A DNA stretch of 64,000 nt. Source: Christiangramia sp. (GTDB lineage: Bacteria > Bacteroidota > Bacteroidia > Flavobacteriales > Flavobacteriaceae). Under the pieces are notes generated by a model that saw nothing but the letters and a program-made list of their open reading frames with translations, was not told the origin of the DNA and searched no databases. The position numbers and the translations under genes are program-made. The DNA lies in contig NZ_JAPYPC010000010.1 of the NCBI RefSeq assembly GCF_029937855.1, positions 49,605-113,604 of the forward strand, in the 5' to 3' direction. This document shows positions 7,846 through 15,339 of the stretch, piece after piece (position 1 is the first letter of the stretch; each line of letters begins with the position of its first letter).

Positions 7846-9027
7846 ATGAGCTATCAGGTTGATGAAAAAGGATATTACGGAGATTTTGGCGGTGCCTATA
7901 TTCCCGAAATGCTATATCCAAACGTGGAAGAATTGCGTTCCAGATATTTAGATATCATGCAGGAAGAATCTTTTCAGAAGGAGTTTAAAGAACTTCTGAG
8001 AGAATATGTGGGACGTCCTACTCCACTCTACTACGCGAAAAGATTTAGTGAGAAATATGGTACAAAGGTTTATCTAAAAAGAGAAGATCTTTGTCATACT
8101 GGCGCTCACAAAGTGAATAATACCATTGGGCAAATTCTGATGGCCCAAAAACTTGGCAAAAAAAGAATTATTGCTGAAACCGGAGCAGGTCAACATGGTG
8201 TAGCGACGGCCACTGTGTGCGCATTAATGGGAATGGAATGTATTGTTTATATGGGCGAGATCGATATAGACAGGCAGGCGCCCAATGTTGCTCGTATGAA
8301 GATGCTCGGTGCGAAAGTGGTGCCGGCAAAATCTGGTAGTCGCACGCTAAAAGATGCTACCAACGAAGCGATTCGAGACTGGATCAATAATCCAGTAGAT
8401 ACACATTATATCATCGGTTCTGTGGTGGGACCTCATCCCTATCCCGATATGGTCGCCAGATTTCAGGCGGTAATTTCTGAAGAGATCAAAGTTCAGTTAA
8501 AGGAAAAAGAAGGCAAGGAAGATCCAGATTATGTTGTGGCCTGTGTTGGTGGCGGAAGCAATGCCGCCGGAGCCTATTATCACTACCTTGACAAACCAGA
8601 GGTAGGAATTATTGCCGTGGAAGCTGCCGGGAAAGGGATCGATTCCGGAGAAAGCGCGGCTACTTCGGCATTAGGAAAAGCAGGTATCATTCACGGAAGT
8701 AAAACTTTACTGATGCAAACCGGCGATGGGCAGATCACCGAACCCTATTCCATATCTGCAGGACTGGATTACCCAGGCGTTGGGCCCATGCATGCAAATT
8801 TATATGCCAGCGGTCGCGGAGAATTTATCAGTATTACTGATGAAGCGGCAATGAAAGCCGGGCTGGAACTGGCGAAACTGGAAGGAATTATTCCGGCTAT
8901 TGAAACTTCCCACGCCCTGGCAATTTTTGAAACCCGAAAATTTAAAAAAGATGATATCGTTGTGGTAAATCTTTCCGGGCGCGGGGATAAAGATCTGAAC
9001 ACATATATTGAATATTTTAATCTATAA
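7846..9027 (+). CDS. trpB: Tryptophan synthase beta subunit
   Basis: A 393-residue PLP enzyme of the TrpB1 class that condenses indole with serine. The PLP-binding Lys is in [49 protein letters not shown] (phosphate clamp) and [10 protein letters not shown] at the C-terminus are all present. It starts one base after the trpF stop. The 82-base gap before trpA holds a REP-like hairpin unit. Confidence 0.98.
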   Translation: MSYQVDEKGYYGDFGGAYIPEMLYPNVEELRSRYLDIMQEESFQKEFKELLREYVGRPTPLYYAKRFSEKYGTKVYLKREDLCHTGAHKVNNTIGQILMAQKLGKKRIIAETGAGQHGVATATVCALMGMECIVYMGEIDIDRQAPNVARMKMLGAKVVPAKSGSRTLKDATNEAIRDWINNPVDTHYIIGSVVGPHPYPDMVARFQAVISEEIKVQLKEKEGKEDPDYVVACVGGGSNAAGAYYHYLDKPEVGIIAVEAAGKGIDSGESAATSALGKAGIIHGSKTLLMQTGDGQITEPYSISAGLDYPGVGPMHANLYASGRGEFISITDEAAMKAGLELAKLEGIIPAIETSHALAIFETRKFKKDDIVVVNLSGRGDKDLNTYIEYFNL

Positions 9028-9030
9028 TAC

Positions 9031-9090
9031 ACGTCACGCTGAATTTATTTCAGCGTCTCATGAGATTCTGAAACGAGTTCAGAATGACGG
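9031..9090 (+). repeat. REP-like hairpin unit, copy 2 (inside trp operon)
   Basis: Lies in the trpB-trpA gap. The first stem is ACGCTGAA (9036-9043) / TTCAGCGT (9049-9056) with loop TTTAT, the second TTCTGAA (9066-9072) / TTCAGAA (9078-9084) with loop ACGAG; outer CGTCA (9032-9036) and TGACG (9085-9089) are complementary. Compared with copy 1 the first stem differs at two base pairs that still pair, which is evidence of selection or recent origin from a structured ancestor. Confidence 0.85.
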
Positions 9091-9109
9091 CTCTAAGAAT
9101 TTTTGAAGA

Positions 9110-9880
9110 ATGAATAGAATAAATAAAAAATTGCAGGAAGATCATAAACTGCTTTCCATATATTTTACGGCAGGTTATCCAGATTTCGGTGATACCGAAA
9201 AGATCATTGTAGACCTGGAAAAAAATGGAGTGGATTTCATTGAAATTGGGCTTCCTTTTAGTGATCCTCTTGCAGATGGCCCCACTATTCAGGAGAGTTC
9301 TACAAATGCACTTAAGAATGGTATGACTACTGCAAAATTATTTGAGCAGTTAGAGGGCATCCGGAATAAAGTTGAAATCCCTCTAATTATGATGGGTTAT
9401 TTTAACCCTATTCTGCAATATGGTGTGGAAGAATTTTGCAGAAAATGTGAGTCGGTTGGAATTGACGGACTTATTATTCCAGATCTACCGGTAGATGTTT
9501 ATCACGACGAATACCAGGAGTTATTCGAAAAATATGGATTGAAAAATATTTTTTTGATCACCCCACAAACTTCAGATGAACGAATTCGTTTTATCGATTC
9601 TGTATCAAACGGGTTCATTTATATGGTGAGCAGCGCCAGCGTGACAGGTTCTACTTCTGGATTTAGTGAAGACACAAAATCTTATTTTAAGAGAATAAAT
9701 GATCTTCAGCTTAAAAACCCTCAAATTGTAGGCTTCGGAATAAAAGATAAAGAAACTTTTGAGCAGGCTACAGAATATGCAAAAGGAGCGATCATAGGAA
9801 GTGCTTTCATTAAGCATTTGAATGAGAACGGAACGGAAACAATTAAATCCTTCGTTCAAAATGTTAAAGCTTTAACCTAA
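9110..9880 (+). CDS. trpA: Tryptophan synthase alpha subunit
   Basis: A 256-residue TIM barrel cleaving indole-3-glycerol phosphate to indole. FIEIGLPFSDPLADGPTIQ contains both catalytic acidic residues (Glu in EIGLPFSDP, Asp in PLADGP); MGYFNPILQYG, LIIPDLPVD, FIYMVSSASVTG and GFGIKDKE follow the family pattern. Last gene of the trp operon; no convincing terminator lies directly behind it, so transcription may continue into the two small genes downstream. Confidence 0.98.
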   Translation: MNRINKKLQEDHKLLSIYFTAGYPDFGDTEKIIVDLEKNGVDFIEIGLPFSDPLADGPTIQESSTNALKNGMTTAKLFEQLEGIRNKVEIPLIMMGYFNPILQYGVEEFCRKCESVGIDGLIIPDLPVDVYHDEYQELFEKYGLKNIFLITPQTSDERIRFIDSVSNGFIYMVSSASVTGSTSGFSEDTKSYFKRINDLQLKNPQIVGFGIKDKETFEQATEYAKGAIIGSAFIKHLNENGTETIKSFVQNVKALT

Positions 9881-9950
9881 TTGTAACAGGCCCTTAGCAG
9901 GTTTTAAGACTTGATATTCTTATCTTAGATTAAACTTAAAAATTTACGTT

Positions 9951-10106
9951 ATGGGAGGACCAATTGAAGATAAACACAGAGGAAAAAAAGATCGAAGAAG
10001 AAGTGAGGATGATCCGCTGAGCGGAGATTTGGGAGATCGTAAAAAACAGACCAACGATGTTGATATCGACGAAAAGAACATAAGAGACCAGAAGAATAAA
10101 AAATAA
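9951..10106 (+). CDS. Small highly charged protein, unknown function
   Basis: A 51-residue reading frame beginning MGGPIEDKHRGKKDRRRSED and rich in Lys, Arg, Asp and Glu, with no hydrophobic segment; probably a disordered cytoplasmic protein. It ends 3 bases before the bTHX start, so the two are probably co-transcribed. Coding status is supported by tight packing with bTHX and by codon use like its neighbours; the function is not recognised. Confidence 0.6.
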   Translation: MGGPIEDKHRGKKDRRRSEDDPLSGDLGDRKKQTNDVDIDEKNIRDQKNKK

Positions 10107-10109
10107 GTT

Positions 10110-10244
10110 ATGGGAAAAGGCGATAAAAAGACCAAAAGAGGAAAAATTGCCATTGGCACCAGTGGGAAATTAAGGCCAAGACGTAAAAAGTTTAAGATAA
10201 AGCCAACCACACTGGCCAACCAGGACAAAAAAGAATTGCAGTAA
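10110..10244 (+). CDS. 30S ribosomal protein THX (bTHX)
   Basis: A 44-residue, very basic peptide with KTKRGKIAIGTSGKLRPRRK, the signature of the bTHX family (first seen in Thermus 30S subunits and common in Bacteroidota), which lies in a cavity of the small-subunit head. Length and lysine/arginine content fit. It follows a small charged reading frame by 3 bases and ends shortly before a convergent gene. Easily missed by gene callers because of its size. Confidence 0.88.
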   Translation: MGKGDKKTKRGKIAIGTSGKLRPRRKKFKIKPTTLANQDKKELQ

Positions 10245-10252
10245 AAATTGAA

Positions 10253-10918
10253 TTAGAAAAATTCTTTATATTGAAGAACCCTGAAATCAAGAGTATTGAA
10301 TTCAGGGTTTTTCTTTTTAATATCCTTATATAACTGCGAACTACCAACCGCAATATTTGCCGCCCCGGAAGGAGCAATTAATGATACTGTTTTTATAAGC
10401 CTTCCATCCAGCACAAATTGATGTATCCTGGGAGATTTACTGGAAATTACTTTAAGCCGGATATCGTGATCTGACTCTTTCAGATATTTCCTAAAAAAAT
10501 ATTCTGGCCCATTTTTAGAATTACCTCCGGTAAAAAGCAACGTATCTATTTTTGGATTTTTCCTGAGAATGCCAATCATGTTACGTAATTCCACTTTCTG
10601 CATTCCCAGATCTGAAGCATCGATTTTCTCCCTGCGACTGCTCTCTACTACATCACAAATTCCAATACCTCTTTTTATTAAAAAATCCTTTCGTTGCTGT
10701 ATGGCTTCGCTAGTATTCTCAAATTTTAGATTAAGGTCGAAAATCCTATCTAAAATAATCCATAACTGACCATCGCGGCTTCCATAACAAAAATCGACAT
10801 CTTCTTCCTTAAATTCCCGCTTTGTAAAACGCGGAGGAGGAAGTGTTCCTACGATTAATTTAGTAGCCGATTCAGGAATAAACGGTGGATATGGATGTTT
10901 ATGATGAAAAAGTTCCAA
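10253..10918 (-). CDS. Uracil-DNA glycosylase superfamily protein
   Basis: A 221-residue protein resembling the uracil-DNA glycosylase superfamily: an N-terminal VGTLPPPRFTKRE segment (the catalytic-site GxxPP-like loop), FCYGSRDGQLWIIL, GIGICDVVESSRREKIDASD and a late LLFTGGNSKNGPEYFF. Exact family (Mug-like, family 4-6 or other) cannot be fixed by eye, and enzymatic activity is unproven. Its 3' end converges with the bTHX gene and contains a hairpin that may terminate the plus-strand transcript. Confidence 0.7.
   Translation of the reverse strand: MELFHHKHPYPPFIPESATKLIVGTLPPPRFTKREFKEEDVDFCYGSRDGQLWIILDRIFDLNLKFENTSEAIQQRKDFLIKRGIGICDVVESSRREKIDASDLGMQKVELRNMIGILRKNPKIDTLLFTGGNSKNGPEYFFRKYLKESDHDIRLKVISSKSPRIHQFVLDGRLIKTVSLIAPSGAANIAVGSSQLYKDIKKKNPEFNTLDFRVLQYKEFF
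10277..10316 (+). terminator. Possible terminator of the trp/bTHX transcript, inside a convergent gene
   Basis: AACCCTGAA (10277-10285) pairs with TTCAGGGTT (10301-10309), followed on the plus strand by TTTCTTTTT. It lies inside the last codons of the minus-strand glycosylase-like gene, so one sequence serves as coding and as terminator. Confidence 0.6.
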
Positions 10919-10960
10919 TATTCATAGTTTTTAGCTAAAAGCCTGAAGCTTTCAGTTGGG

Positions 10961-11722
10961 TTACCTTATAAAAGTCGGTTCGTTCTCATTTTCCGTATGC
11001 TCTTCGCTATAGCGATAATCATCATAATCGAAGCCTTTTACATCTTCCAGAGTTTTGCAATCATTATCTATAATATAACGAACCATGGATCCCCGCGCTT
11101 TTTTAGCAAAGAAACTGATGATCTTCAGCTTACCATTTTTAAAATCCTTAAAGACCGGAGAGATCACTGGTACTTTTAATTTTTCAGTATCTACAGCTTT
11201 AAAATATTCATTACTGGCAAGATTTAGAAAAAGTTCCTCATCTTCCATTTCCGAATTAAGAAAATTAGTCACTTTCTTTTGCCAAACTTCATATAGATTA
11301 TTCTTTCTTTCTATTCCAATAGAAGTTCCCATCTCAAGTCGGTAAGGCTGAATAAGATCTAATGGTCTCAAAATACCATACATCCCTGAAAGAATTCGCA
11401 GTGTATCCTGAAGTCTGTCCAATTTTTCCGTAGGAATTGAATATGAATCCAAACCGGTATACACATCCCCGTTAAAAGCATACATGGCCGGCCTGGAATT
11501 TTTTTTATTGTGTTCTTCCTCAAACTCCTGGTAACGGGTATAATTAAGATCGGCAAGTTTATCGCTGATGCTCATTAATTCTGAAATGCCCTTTTTACTC
11601 TGGCGAGCCAGTTTTCGGTTCAGTTTGGAAGCTGTTTCCAAAAATTCAGGCTGGGTGCCCCTGGTGGTAGGTAATTTGGATTCATAATCCAGCGTTTTCG
11701 CCGGTGAAACAACAATTTTCAT
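10961..11722 (-). CDS. yaaA: Peroxide stress protein YaaA
   Basis: A 253-residue YaaA/DUF328 protein. The diagnostic N-terminus [15 protein letters not shown] is followed by [36 protein letters not shown] and [17 protein letters not shown]. In E. coli YaaA lowers free iron and limits Fenton damage during peroxide stress, and the fold binds DNA. A TATCTTTG promoter element lies at 11745-11752 on the same strand. Probably transcribed alone or with the following glycosylase-like gene, which would make a small DNA-damage or oxidative-stress unit. Confidence 0.95.
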   Translation of the reverse strand: MKIVVSPAKTLDYESKLPTTRGTQPEFLETASKLNRKLARQSKKGISELMSISDKLADLNYTRYQEFEEEHNKKNSRPAMYAFNGDVYTGLDSYSIPTEKLDRLQDTLRILSGMYGILRPLDLIQPYRLEMGTSIGIERKNNLYEVWQKKVTNFLNSEMEDEELFLNLASNEYFKAVDTEKLKVPVISPVFKDFKNGKLKIISFFAKKARGSMVRYIIDNDCKTLEDVKGFDYDDYRYSEEHTENENEPTFIR

Positions 11723-11744
11723 TTCTTTTCGGTTAATTTTCTAT

Positions 11745-11752
11745 CAAAGATA
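11745..11752 (-). promoter_or_regulatory. -7 promoter element of yaaA
   Basis: Minus-strand TATCTTTG matches TAnnTTTG and sits 22 bases before the yaaA ATG. No clear TTTG is seen at the -33 position. Confidence 0.5.
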
Positions 11753-11820
11753 ACCTATCAAATTAAAAACTGAAAAATCTCTGAAATTTGTTTCTTATAA
11801 ATCAATAGATGGCTCTTATG

Positions 11821-12879
11821 CTATAAATCTTCCAGCTGATTTTTAGCATACCCACGCCATTTTTCAATACAGGACACCATGTCTTCAGGTACCTCTGAAT
11901 TGAAACTCATCCATTTTTTTGTTGCAGGATGTTCAAAGCCCAGTGTTTTAGCGTGAAGTGCCTGCCGGGGAAGAATTTTAAAACAATTATCTACAAATTG
12001 TTTGTATTTCGTAAAAGTGGTGCCTTTCAATATTTTATCGCCGCCATAGCGTTCATCATTAAATAGCGTATGGCCAATATGCTTCATATGCACCCTGATC
12101 TGGTGCGTCCTTCCGGTCTCCAGCTTACAGGCAACAAGTGTGACATAACCCAGACGCTCAATTACTTTAAAATGTGTTACCGCAGGTTTGCCATTATCTG
12201 CATCATCACCCAAATAGACTATATTTTGAAGTCGATTCTTTGGGTTTCTGCCTATATTTCCTTCAATGGTTCCTTCCTCTTCTTCTACATTTCCCCAAAC
12301 AATAGCGACATATTCGCGTTCGCTGGTTTTATCAAAAAATTGTTTAGACAGATGAGCCATCGCTTCTTCTGTTTTAGCGACTACCAGGAGTCCGCTGGTA
12401 TCCTTGTCAATTCTATGAACAAGTCCTGGACGATCACTACTGTTATTTGGCAGATTGCCAAAATGATGCACCAGGGCATTTATTAAAGTTCCGCTGTAAT
12501 TTCCATGGCCAGGATGCACTACCATCCCGGCCGGTTTATTTACTACCAGTAAAGTTTCATCTTCATAAACAATATCCAGGGGAATATCTTCCGGAACCAG
12601 CAAATACTCATAAGGAGGATGTTCAAACATCACTTGAACGGTATCTCCCCCTTTTACTTTATAGTTCTGCTTAACAGTCTCGCCGTTCACATAGATATTT
12701 CCACTCTTAGCTGCTTTTTGAATTTTATTTCGGGTGGCGTTTTCGATGAAATTCATCAAATATTTATCAACCCTTAAAGGTTTCTGCCCTACCTCGGCTT
12801 TAAATTTATGATGTTCATAAAGACTCTCATCTTCTTCCTGCTCTTCAATCTGGTCTCTTTGGTCTTTATTAGAATTCAT
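11821..12879 (-). CDS. rluD: RluA/RluD family 23S rRNA pseudouridine synthase
   Basis: A 352-residue protein with an acidic N-terminal tail (~1-25), an S4 RNA-binding domain (~30-95, RVDKYLMNFI...) and a pseudouridine synthase domain. The catalytic Asp is D158 in HRIDKDTSGLLVVAKT; LETGRTHQIRVHMKHIGH is the second conserved motif. It presumably isomerises uridines of 23S rRNA helix 69; RluD versus other RluA members is judged from the S4 domain and length. Its start overlaps the upstream PASTA gene by 11 bases, so the two are coupled. Confidence 0.9.
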   Translation of the reverse strand: MNSNKDQRDQIEEQEEDESLYEHHKFKAEVGQKPLRVDKYLMNFIENATRNKIQKAAKSGNIYVNGETVKQNYKVKGGDTVQVMFEHPPYEYLLVPEDIPLDIVYEDETLLVVNKPAGMVVHPGHGNYSGTLINALVHHFGNLPNNSSDRPGLVHRIDKDTSGLLVVAKTEEAMAHLSKQFFDKTSEREYVAIVWGNVEEEEGTIEGNIGRNPKNRLQNIVYLGDDADNGKPAVTHFKVIERLGYVTLVACKLETGRTHQIRVHMKHIGHTLFNDERYGGDKILKGTTFTKYKQFVDNCFKILPRQALHAKTLGFEHPATKKWMSFNSEVPEDMVSCIEKWRGYAKNQLEDL

Positions 12880-13492
12880 CTATTTCGCTTTCAGTTTCTT
12901 CTTCTACATCAAGGCTATCTTCATCAAGATCCCTATATCTACCACTTCCATCGCCAAGAACAAGATCTATCACGGAAGTTTTCATCAATTTATCTCCTGG
13001 CTCCACCAATGTGCCTTTGTGTCTTAGTTCCAGAACCGCGTCTTCAGCAATATCTGGCTTGTAACTAATCTCTCCAATTTCAAAACCCAGGGATCTTAAA
13101 GTCGGTTCCACCTGTCTTCTGGTTTTTCGAATTAGATTATTTGGAATTTCAATCTTTCTATATCCTGAAGGATTAAGAGTCAAATAAATTTTCCTTTCCT
13201 CTTTTACAAACTTTCCGGGTGCAGGCACCTGATCTATTACTGAATATCCCGGAAAATCAGGATTAAAATTCGCCGAATCCAAAATCTCAAAATCAAGTTC
13301 TAATTCATCCAGCCTGTCTTCCACATTATCCAGATTCATTTTTGCCAGATCTGGCACCTCTATTCTTTGATCCTGATTTGTAGAATAATCAAGCCATTGC
13401 ATTGTGAAGAACGAAAGCACCACTAATACAATAACTGCCAGCACCAATTGAATTAAAAATGTTTTGCTGAATATAAATCGAAATAATCCCAT
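12869..13492 (-). CDS. Membrane-anchored PASTA domain protein
   Basis: A 207-residue protein with one N-terminal transmembrane segment (~13-32), two PASTA repeats (~40-112, starting IEVPDLAKMNLDNVEDRL; ~113-183, starting IEIPNNLIRKTRRQVEP) and an acidic tail. PASTA domains in other phyla bind peptidoglycan fragments on Ser/Thr kinases and penicillin-binding proteins; this one lacks both kinase and transpeptidase domains. Divergent from ddl, a cell-wall gene, and coupled to rluD. A wall-linked role is plausible but inferred. Confidence 0.88.
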   Translation of the reverse strand: MGLFRFIFSKTFLIQLVLAVIVLVVLSFFTMQWLDYSTNQDQRIEVPDLAKMNLDNVEDRLDELELDFEILDSANFNPDFPGYSVIDQVPAPGKFVKEERKIYLTLNPSGYRKIEIPNNLIRKTRRQVEPTLRSLGFEIGEISYKPDIAEDAVLELRHKGTLVEPGDKLMKTSVIDLVLGDGSGRYRDLDEDSLDVEEETESEIDEF

Positions 13493-13509
13493 AGTTTTTA
13501 GATAATGGG

Positions 13510-13517
13510 CAAAGATA
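13510..13517 (-). promoter_or_regulatory. -7 promoter element of the PASTA-rluD operon
   Basis: Minus-strand TATCTTTG, 17 bases before the PASTA ATG, in the short divergent region shared with ddl. Confidence 0.5.
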
Positions 13518-13530
13518 TAAAACCCTTTGG

Positions 13531-13563
13531 TTTTGGTGACTGCCCTTATAAGTGATATTTTTG
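13531..13563 (+). promoter_or_regulatory. Promoter of ddl-coaD
   Basis: TTTTG at 13531-13535, a 20-base spacer and TATTTTTG at 13556-13563 match the two-part Bacteroidota consensus, 30 bases before the ddl ATG. Confidence 0.7.
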
Positions 13564-13593
13564 TTTAACGACTTCTAACAGGATATATTGAAT

Positions 13594-14577
13594 ATGAAGA
13601 AAAAAATTGCCATTGCCATGGGCGGTTATTCCAGTGAATATCGCATCTCCATCAACAGCGGAAATATTGTTTATAAACATCTGGACCGTGACCTTTATGA
13701 ACCTTACCGCGTTCATATCTTAAAGGGAGAATGGTTTGTTGTGGCAGAAGATGACACTCCTTATCCTATCAACAAAAGTAATTTTACGGTTAAGATTGAT
13801 GAAAAAGTGATTCAATTTGATTGTGTTTTTAATACCATTCACGGTACTCCGGGCGAAAACGGACTTCTTCAGGCCTACTTAGAATTGATTGGAATCCCTC
13901 AAACCAGTTGTGATTATTACCAATCTGCCTTAACATTTAATAAAAGGGATCTTATAAGTGTTTTAAAGCCTTACGGAATAATAGCAGCAAAAAATTATTT
14001 TCTGAATAAAGACCAGGAAATAAATACCAAAGAAATTGTGGATAGCGTAGGCTTGCCCTGTTTTGTAAAAGCCAATCGTGCCGGCAGCAGTTTTGGAGTA
14101 ACTAAGGTGAAGACTGAAGAAGAGCTGATCCCTGCTGCTAAAACGGCCTTTACTGAAGATGATGAAGCTATTATAGAATCTTATCTTGACGGCACCGAAG
14201 TTTCGGTAGGAGTAATTACTTATAAAGGTAAGATTATGGCACTACCTGTAACTGAAATCGTACCTGAAGGTGAATTCTTCGATTATGCTGCAAAATATCT
14301 GGGGAAATCTCAGGAGATCACGCCGGCAAGAATTTCAGCAGAAGACACAAAAAAAGTTCAGGATATTGCAGTTATGATCTACAAAAAACTGAAAATGAAA
14401 GGTTTTTCAAGATCTGAATTCATTTTTCATAACGGCGAGCCCCATTTTATTGAGATGAATACCAACCCTGGAATTAGCCAGGCGAGTATTTTACCTCAAC
14501 AGGCAGAGAAAGCAGGCATAAGCCTCAAAGATTTGTTTGGAAGCACTATTGAAGCGGCTCTTAATCAAAAGTTATAA
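13594..14577 (+). CDS. ddl: D-alanine--D-alanine ligase
   Basis: A 327-residue ATP-grasp ligase joining two D-Ala for peptidoglycan precursors. The N-terminal KIAIAMGGYSSEYRISINSG, FNTIHGTPGENGLLQ, LPCFVKANRAGSSFGVTK and the metal-binding FIEMNTNPGIS block are present. The ATG at 13594 is chosen over an upstream in-frame TTG. It has a good two-part promoter and is followed 44 bases later by coaD. Confidence 0.96.
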   Translation: MKKKIAIAMGGYSSEYRISINSGNIVYKHLDRDLYEPYRVHILKGEWFVVAEDDTPYPINKSNFTVKIDEKVIQFDCVFNTIHGTPGENGLLQAYLELIGIPQTSCDYYQSALTFNKRDLISVLKPYGIIAAKNYFLNKDQEINTKEIVDSVGLPCFVKANRAGSSFGVTKVKTEEELIPAAKTAFTEDDEAIIESYLDGTEVSVGVITYKGKIMALPVTEIVPEGEFFDYAAKYLGKSQEITPARISAEDTKKVQDIAVMIYKKLKMKGFSRSEFIFHNGEPHFIEMNTNPGISQASILPQQAEKAGISLKDLFGSTIEAALNQKL

Positions 14578-14621
14578 TTTCTGATTATCTTTTCCCCTAA
14601 TAACCGCTCAAAAACCGCCTG

Positions 14622-15077
14622 ATGAAAAAAGCAGTTTTCCCCGGATCTTTCGATCCACTTACGCTTGGACATACCGACATTATAGATAGGGCACTTCCTT
14701 TATTCGATGAGATCATTCTCGCTATCGGAACCAATTCCAGTAAAAAATATATGTTCAGCCTGGAAGAAAGAATTCACTTTTTAAAGGATACTTATAAGAA
14801 TGAACCTAAAATAAAAGTAGCTACATACTCCGGGTTAACCGTGGATTATTGCAAATCTCAGGATGCAGGTTTTATCTTACGCGGGCTCAGAAATGCCCAG
14901 GACCTGGAATTTGAAAAAGCTATTGGCCAGACAAATTATAAAATGGCCGGTATTGAGAGCATCTTCTTAATTTCCAGTTCGGGTAAGGCCCATATTTCGT
15001 CAACGGTGGTTAGGGATGTTATGCAACACGGCGGTGATTATGAATTTATGGTGCCAGATGTAGTGCGTAAAAAGTAA
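14622..15077 (+). CDS. coaD: Phosphopantetheine adenylyltransferase
   Basis: A 151-residue nucleotidyltransferase performing the penultimate step of coenzyme A synthesis. AVFPGSFDPLTLGHTDII holds the T/HxGH motif; GLTVDYCKSQ, ILRGLRNAQDLEFE and SSGKAHISSTVVRDV complete the family pattern. Length is close to the ~160-residue norm. Probably co-transcribed with ddl. Confidence 0.96.
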   Translation: MKKAVFPGSFDPLTLGHTDIIDRALPLFDEIILAIGTNSSKKYMFSLEERIHFLKDTYKNEPKIKVATYSGLTVDYCKSQDAGFILRGLRNAQDLEFEKAIGQTNYKMAGIESIFLISSSGKAHISSTVVRDVMQHGGDYEFMVPDVVRKK

Positions 15078-15339
15078 CTCGCAGAATGTCATCCTGAAAC
15101 CGGTAATAATAAAAATCTAGCTTAGGAATATGACGTTTTTATACCCCCCCTCTGAATAGTTCTCTAAAGCTTTACATACTTAATTTGAAGAGCCGCGAAT
15201 TCACAAATGTTTTTAGGGCTTTAGTGGTAAGTGATTTATTATACTGTTATGAGCTTCAGAATTGCCAATTTTATAGTTCGGCAATAGTAACTCGATTCGG
15301 GATCTCTAGAGATTCCTCACTTCGTTCGGAATGACATTT
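15078..15339. repeat. Non-coding gap with decayed repeat fragments
   Basis: No plausible gene. A fragment at ~15087-15098 (TGTCATCCTGAA) resembles the start of the REP-like units in the trp operon. At 15299-15332 the sequence GATTCCTCACTTCGTTCGGAATGAC forms a short ATTCC/GGAAT hairpin of another intergenic-repeat type. A run of seven C lies at 15144-15150. Function unknown. Confidence 0.45.

Noticed and set aside
9881..9950. Terminator directly after trpA
   Set aside because: AACAGG and AGGTTTT there are not complementary; no stable hairpin with a T run was found.
13588..13593. Upstream TTG start for ddl
   Set aside because: It adds only two residues; the ATG at 13594 gives the normal start and suits the promoter spacing.
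15144..15150. Run of seven C in an AT-rich region
   Set aside because: Notable by eye, but it is in a non-coding gap and is not linked to a phase-variable reading frame.
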